Positions 6,716-8,841 of a stretch of 8,841 nt of DNA are shown piece after piece. The position numbers and the translations under genes are program-made. Each line of letters opens with the position of its first letter. Positions within the stretch are counted from its first letter, which is position 1. The stretch is from JACMLD01 sp036500065 (lineage in GTDB: Bacteria; Bacteroidota; Bacteroidia; Chitinophagales; Chitinophagaceae), in assembly GCA_036500065.1 (NCBI GenBank), contig DASYCT010000162.1, forward strand, positions 1-8,841. The letters are read 5' to 3'. Under the pieces are notes generated by a model that had not been told where the DNA came from, ran no database searches, and worked only from the letters and a program-made list of their open reading frames with translations.

Positions 6716-8841
6716 ATGGCTGTCCCACTATATAAAAAAAGTCGATCGTTAAAACAGGCTGCCGGCGCAATCCGGGGCAAAAGCAAATTGCAGGTGGAGC
6801 GCCAGGTGGAGAAAGTCACTTCACCAAAAGACATAGAGAAAAAGCCGGGGAAACAAAAAAAGCATAAAATCAATTTTTCCGGCGCTTCAAAAACTGCCTT
6901 TCCCAAAAAAGTAAGCCCGATGCTCGCCAGCCTCGTAGATACTCCTCCCGATAACAAGGGATGGCTGTATGAGATCAAATGGGATGGCTATCGTGCGATT
7001 GCTTTATGTAATAAATCCACGTTAAGGCTTATTTCCCGCAATGATAAATCGTTTGACGAAAAGTTTTACCCTATATATGATGCGGTAAAGGCCCTTGGCC
7101 TTCATGCGGTACTGGACGGTGAGATTGTGGTATTAAACAATTCCGGCGCATCCAGTTTTAGTTCATTGCAGAACTGGCGCAGTGAGGCAGACGGCGACCT
7201 GGTGTATTATGTATTCGATATATTATGGCTGGATGGATATAATCTTATGGATCTGCCGCTTATGCGACGGCGGGAAATACTGCACGAGGTTCTGCCCGAA
7301 GAGGGACCGATACGCGAAAGCCGGCACTTTGAAACAACGGCTACGGAGTTCCTGGCGGCGGCAACTAAAATGGGGTTGGAAGGCATTATCGCTAAAAAAG
7401 CAGGCAGCGCTTATTTCCCTGGCGATCGTGGCCTGAACTGGGTAAAAATAAAAATCCAGAAGCGCCACGAGGTCGTGATTGGCGGTTTTACCCAAAATGA
7501 GGATTCCCCGAAAATCTTCAGCTCTTTGCTGGTGGGCGTATATGAAAGGAACAAATTGCAATATACCGGGAAGATCGGTACAGGATTTAACGATAAGCGA
7601 CAAAAGGAAATGATGGCATTATTCAAACCGCTTATTACCAATAAATCACCCTTTACCCTAACCCCGGATGTTAACAAGCCTTCCCGTTTCCGGCCCAATC
7701 CACCGCATGCGAAGGCAACCTGGCTAAAGCCAAAACTGGTATGCGAAGTAAGTTATGCAGAGGTAACGCCGGATGGTGTAATGCGGCATCCCAGCTTTGA
7801 AGGTATGCGGGAAGATAAAAAAGCAACCGACGTACATGCTGAGAAGGCAAAACCGGCGCAGGAGATAACAGGGAAAGAACAAAAAAACGATAGCCCGGAA
7901 AAAGCAGTTGATCGGAAAACAAAAAAAACGACAGGGAAAATAAAGCTGCAACCAGTAATGAACAAAGGGTTTATCACGCTGCTTAATCCCACCGAAGAAA
8001 CACAGGTAAAGAAAGTGAATGGTCATGAACTGAAATTCGGCAACCTGGGCAAGCTGTTCTGGCCGAAAGAGGGGTATACAAAACGCGATCTGCTGAACTA
8101 TTATTACCAGGCTGCTCCTTATATCCTACCCTATCTTAAAGACCGCCCGCAATCGTTGAATCGTTTTCCAAATGGTATCGCCGGGAAGAGTTTTTACCAG
8201 AAAGATGTTACGGCAACGGCGCCGTCATGGGTAAAACAGTTTCCGTATCATACCAGCCAGGGGGAGGATAAAAATTTTCTCGTGGTGGAGGGTGAAGCCA
8301 GCCTGTTATGGATGGCCAGCCTGGGCGCCATAGAAATGAATCCCTGGAATAGTACTATCCATAAGCCTGGTAAGCCGGATTGGTGCATTATTGACCTTGA
8401 CCCGACAGAAAAAAACAGTTTTGCGCAGGTAATAGAAACGGCAAGGGTGACAAAGCAGGTACTGGACGACCTGAAAGTGCCGGGTTATTGCAAAACATCC
8501 GGTTCTACGGGGATACATATTTATATCCCCATGGAAGCGAAATACAGTTACGATGAATGCCAGCTTTTTGGTAAGTTAATAGCCACCCGTGTGCACCATG
8601 AACTCCCACGCTTCACCAGCATAGAGCGTATGATCAATAATCGAAAAGGCAAAATTTATGTCGATTATCTCCAGAACCGCCCAAAGGCCACTCTCGCAGC
8701 GCCCTATTCTGTGAGACCTAAACCCGGGGCTACTGTTTCCATGCCGCTACATTGGGAAGAGGTAACGAAGGGATTAAAGCAAAGTGATTTTACCATTGGA
8801 AATGCTATGGCCCGGGTAAAAGCTGAAGGCGATTTATTTAA
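6716..8841 (+). CDS. ligD: DNA ligase D, LIG-POL form, C-terminus beyond the window
   Basis: The frame is open from the ATG at 6716 (in-frame stop just upstream at 6701) to the window end, 708 complete codons. The order is a basic tail (1-65), ATP-dependent ligase, a Lys-rich linker (about 363-410), then the primase-like polymerase domain (about 435 on). Ligase motifs are all present: I EIKWDGYR with nucleophile Lys88, LRLISRN, III LDGEIVV with Glu136, IIIa YYVFDILWLDG, IV EGIIAKK (222-228), and V WVKIK (242-246), followed by an OB fold. Polymerase motifs are also present: IIDLDP with metal ligands Asp560 and Asp562, KTSGSTGIHIYIP (from Lys593), and VDYLQNRPKATLAAPYSVR with Asp650. With Ku, such proteins fill in and seal double-strand breaks in non-homologous end joining. 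The 3'-phosphoesterase domain (HDLHYDFRLE-like motif) is not encoded upstream in this frame. Only a few tens of residues are probably missing at the C-terminus. Confidence 0.93.
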   Translation, partial: MAVPLYKKSRSLKQAAGAIRGKSKLQVERQVEKVTSPKDIEKKPGKQKKHKINFSGASKTAFPKKVSPMLASLVDTPPDNKGWLYEIKWDGYRAIALCNKSTLRLISRNDKSFDEKFYPIYDAVKALGLHAVLDGEIVVLNNSGASSFSSLQNWRSEADGDLVYYVFDILWLDGYNLMDLPLMRRREILHEVLPEEGPIRESRHFETTATEFLAAATKMGLEGIIAKKAGSAYFPGDRGLNWVKIKIQKRHEVVIGGFTQNEDSPKIFSSLLVGVYERNKLQYTGKIGTGFNDKRQKEMMALFKPLITNKSPFTLTPDVNKPSRFRPNPPHAKATWLKPKLVCEVSYAEVTPDGVMRHPSFEGMREDKKATDVHAEKAKPAQEITGKEQKNDSPEKAVDRKTKKTTGKIKLQPVMNKGFITLLNPTEETQVKKVNGHELKFGNLGKLFWPKEGYTKRDLLNYYYQAAPYILPYLKDRPQSLNRFPNGIAGKSFYQKDVTATAPSWVKQFPYHTSQGEDKNFLVVEGEASLLWMASLGAIEMNPWNSTIHKPGKPDWCIIDLDPTEKNSFAQVIETARVTKQVLDDLKVPGYCKTSGSTGIHIYIPMEAKYSYDECQLFGKLIATRVHHELPRFTSIERMINNRKGKIYVDYLQNRPKATLAAPYSVRPKPGATVSMPLHWEEVTKGLKQSDFTIGNAMARVKAEGDLF

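Noticed and set aside
7223..8026. Several minus-strand open frames opposite ligD
   Set aside because: They are Phe/Leu/Cys-rich shadow translations of an intact, motif-complete ligD frame.

Overview
The window looks like the chromosome of a member of the Bacteroidota, most likely close to the Chitinophagaceae. The evidence is a propeller-type periplasmic sensor joined to a LytS-like histidine kinase, a cell-surface protein with a type IX secretion (T9SS) C-terminal sorting domain, a DUF4369/TlpA-like thioredoxin, a perfect Bacteroidota-type -7 element (TAnnTTTG), and start codons mostly without Shine-Dalgarno sequences. This placement comes from protein families only; no marker gene is present.

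Left third (1-3046, minus strand): a signalling operon read right to left. A sensor histidine kinase (signal peptide, two-component-regulator propeller repeats, Y_Y_Y domain, one membrane helix, His_kinase/HATPase core) is followed, with a TAATG stop/start overlap, by the first nine codons of a response regulator that leaves the window. The kinase gene is broken into two overlapping frames at a run of six G/C pairs (2553-2558). Removing one base from the run gives a continuous 1005-residue protein.

Middle (3047-5314): a 249-bp divergent intergenic region, then a plus-strand gene for a 443-residue T9SS-exported surface protein of unknown function. It converges, 29 bp apart, on a minus-strand retropepsin-like aspartic protease gene. 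That gene is split over three frames; two one-base insertions would restore a 219-residue protein.

Right part (5315-8841, plus strand): a short AT-rich divergent spacer, an intact 379-residue exported TlpA/thioredoxin-like protein with a CGPC active site, and a DNA ligase D gene cut by the window end. This LigD has the ATP-dependent ligase domain followed by the primase-like polymerase domain. The 3'-phosphoesterase domain common at the N-terminus of such proteins is absent, replaced by a short basic tail.

The genes do not form one pathway. The kinase and response regulator act together. The T9SS protein, protease and thioredoxin are separate envelope or periplasmic proteins, and LigD belongs to non-homologous end joining (no Ku gene is seen here). 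I found no tRNA, rRNA, CRISPR array, insertion sequence or convincing new multi-gene system. The most useful observations are the single-base frame breaks confined to the two minus-strand genes, the variant DMG catalytic motif in the protease remnant, and the LIG-POL-only LigD.
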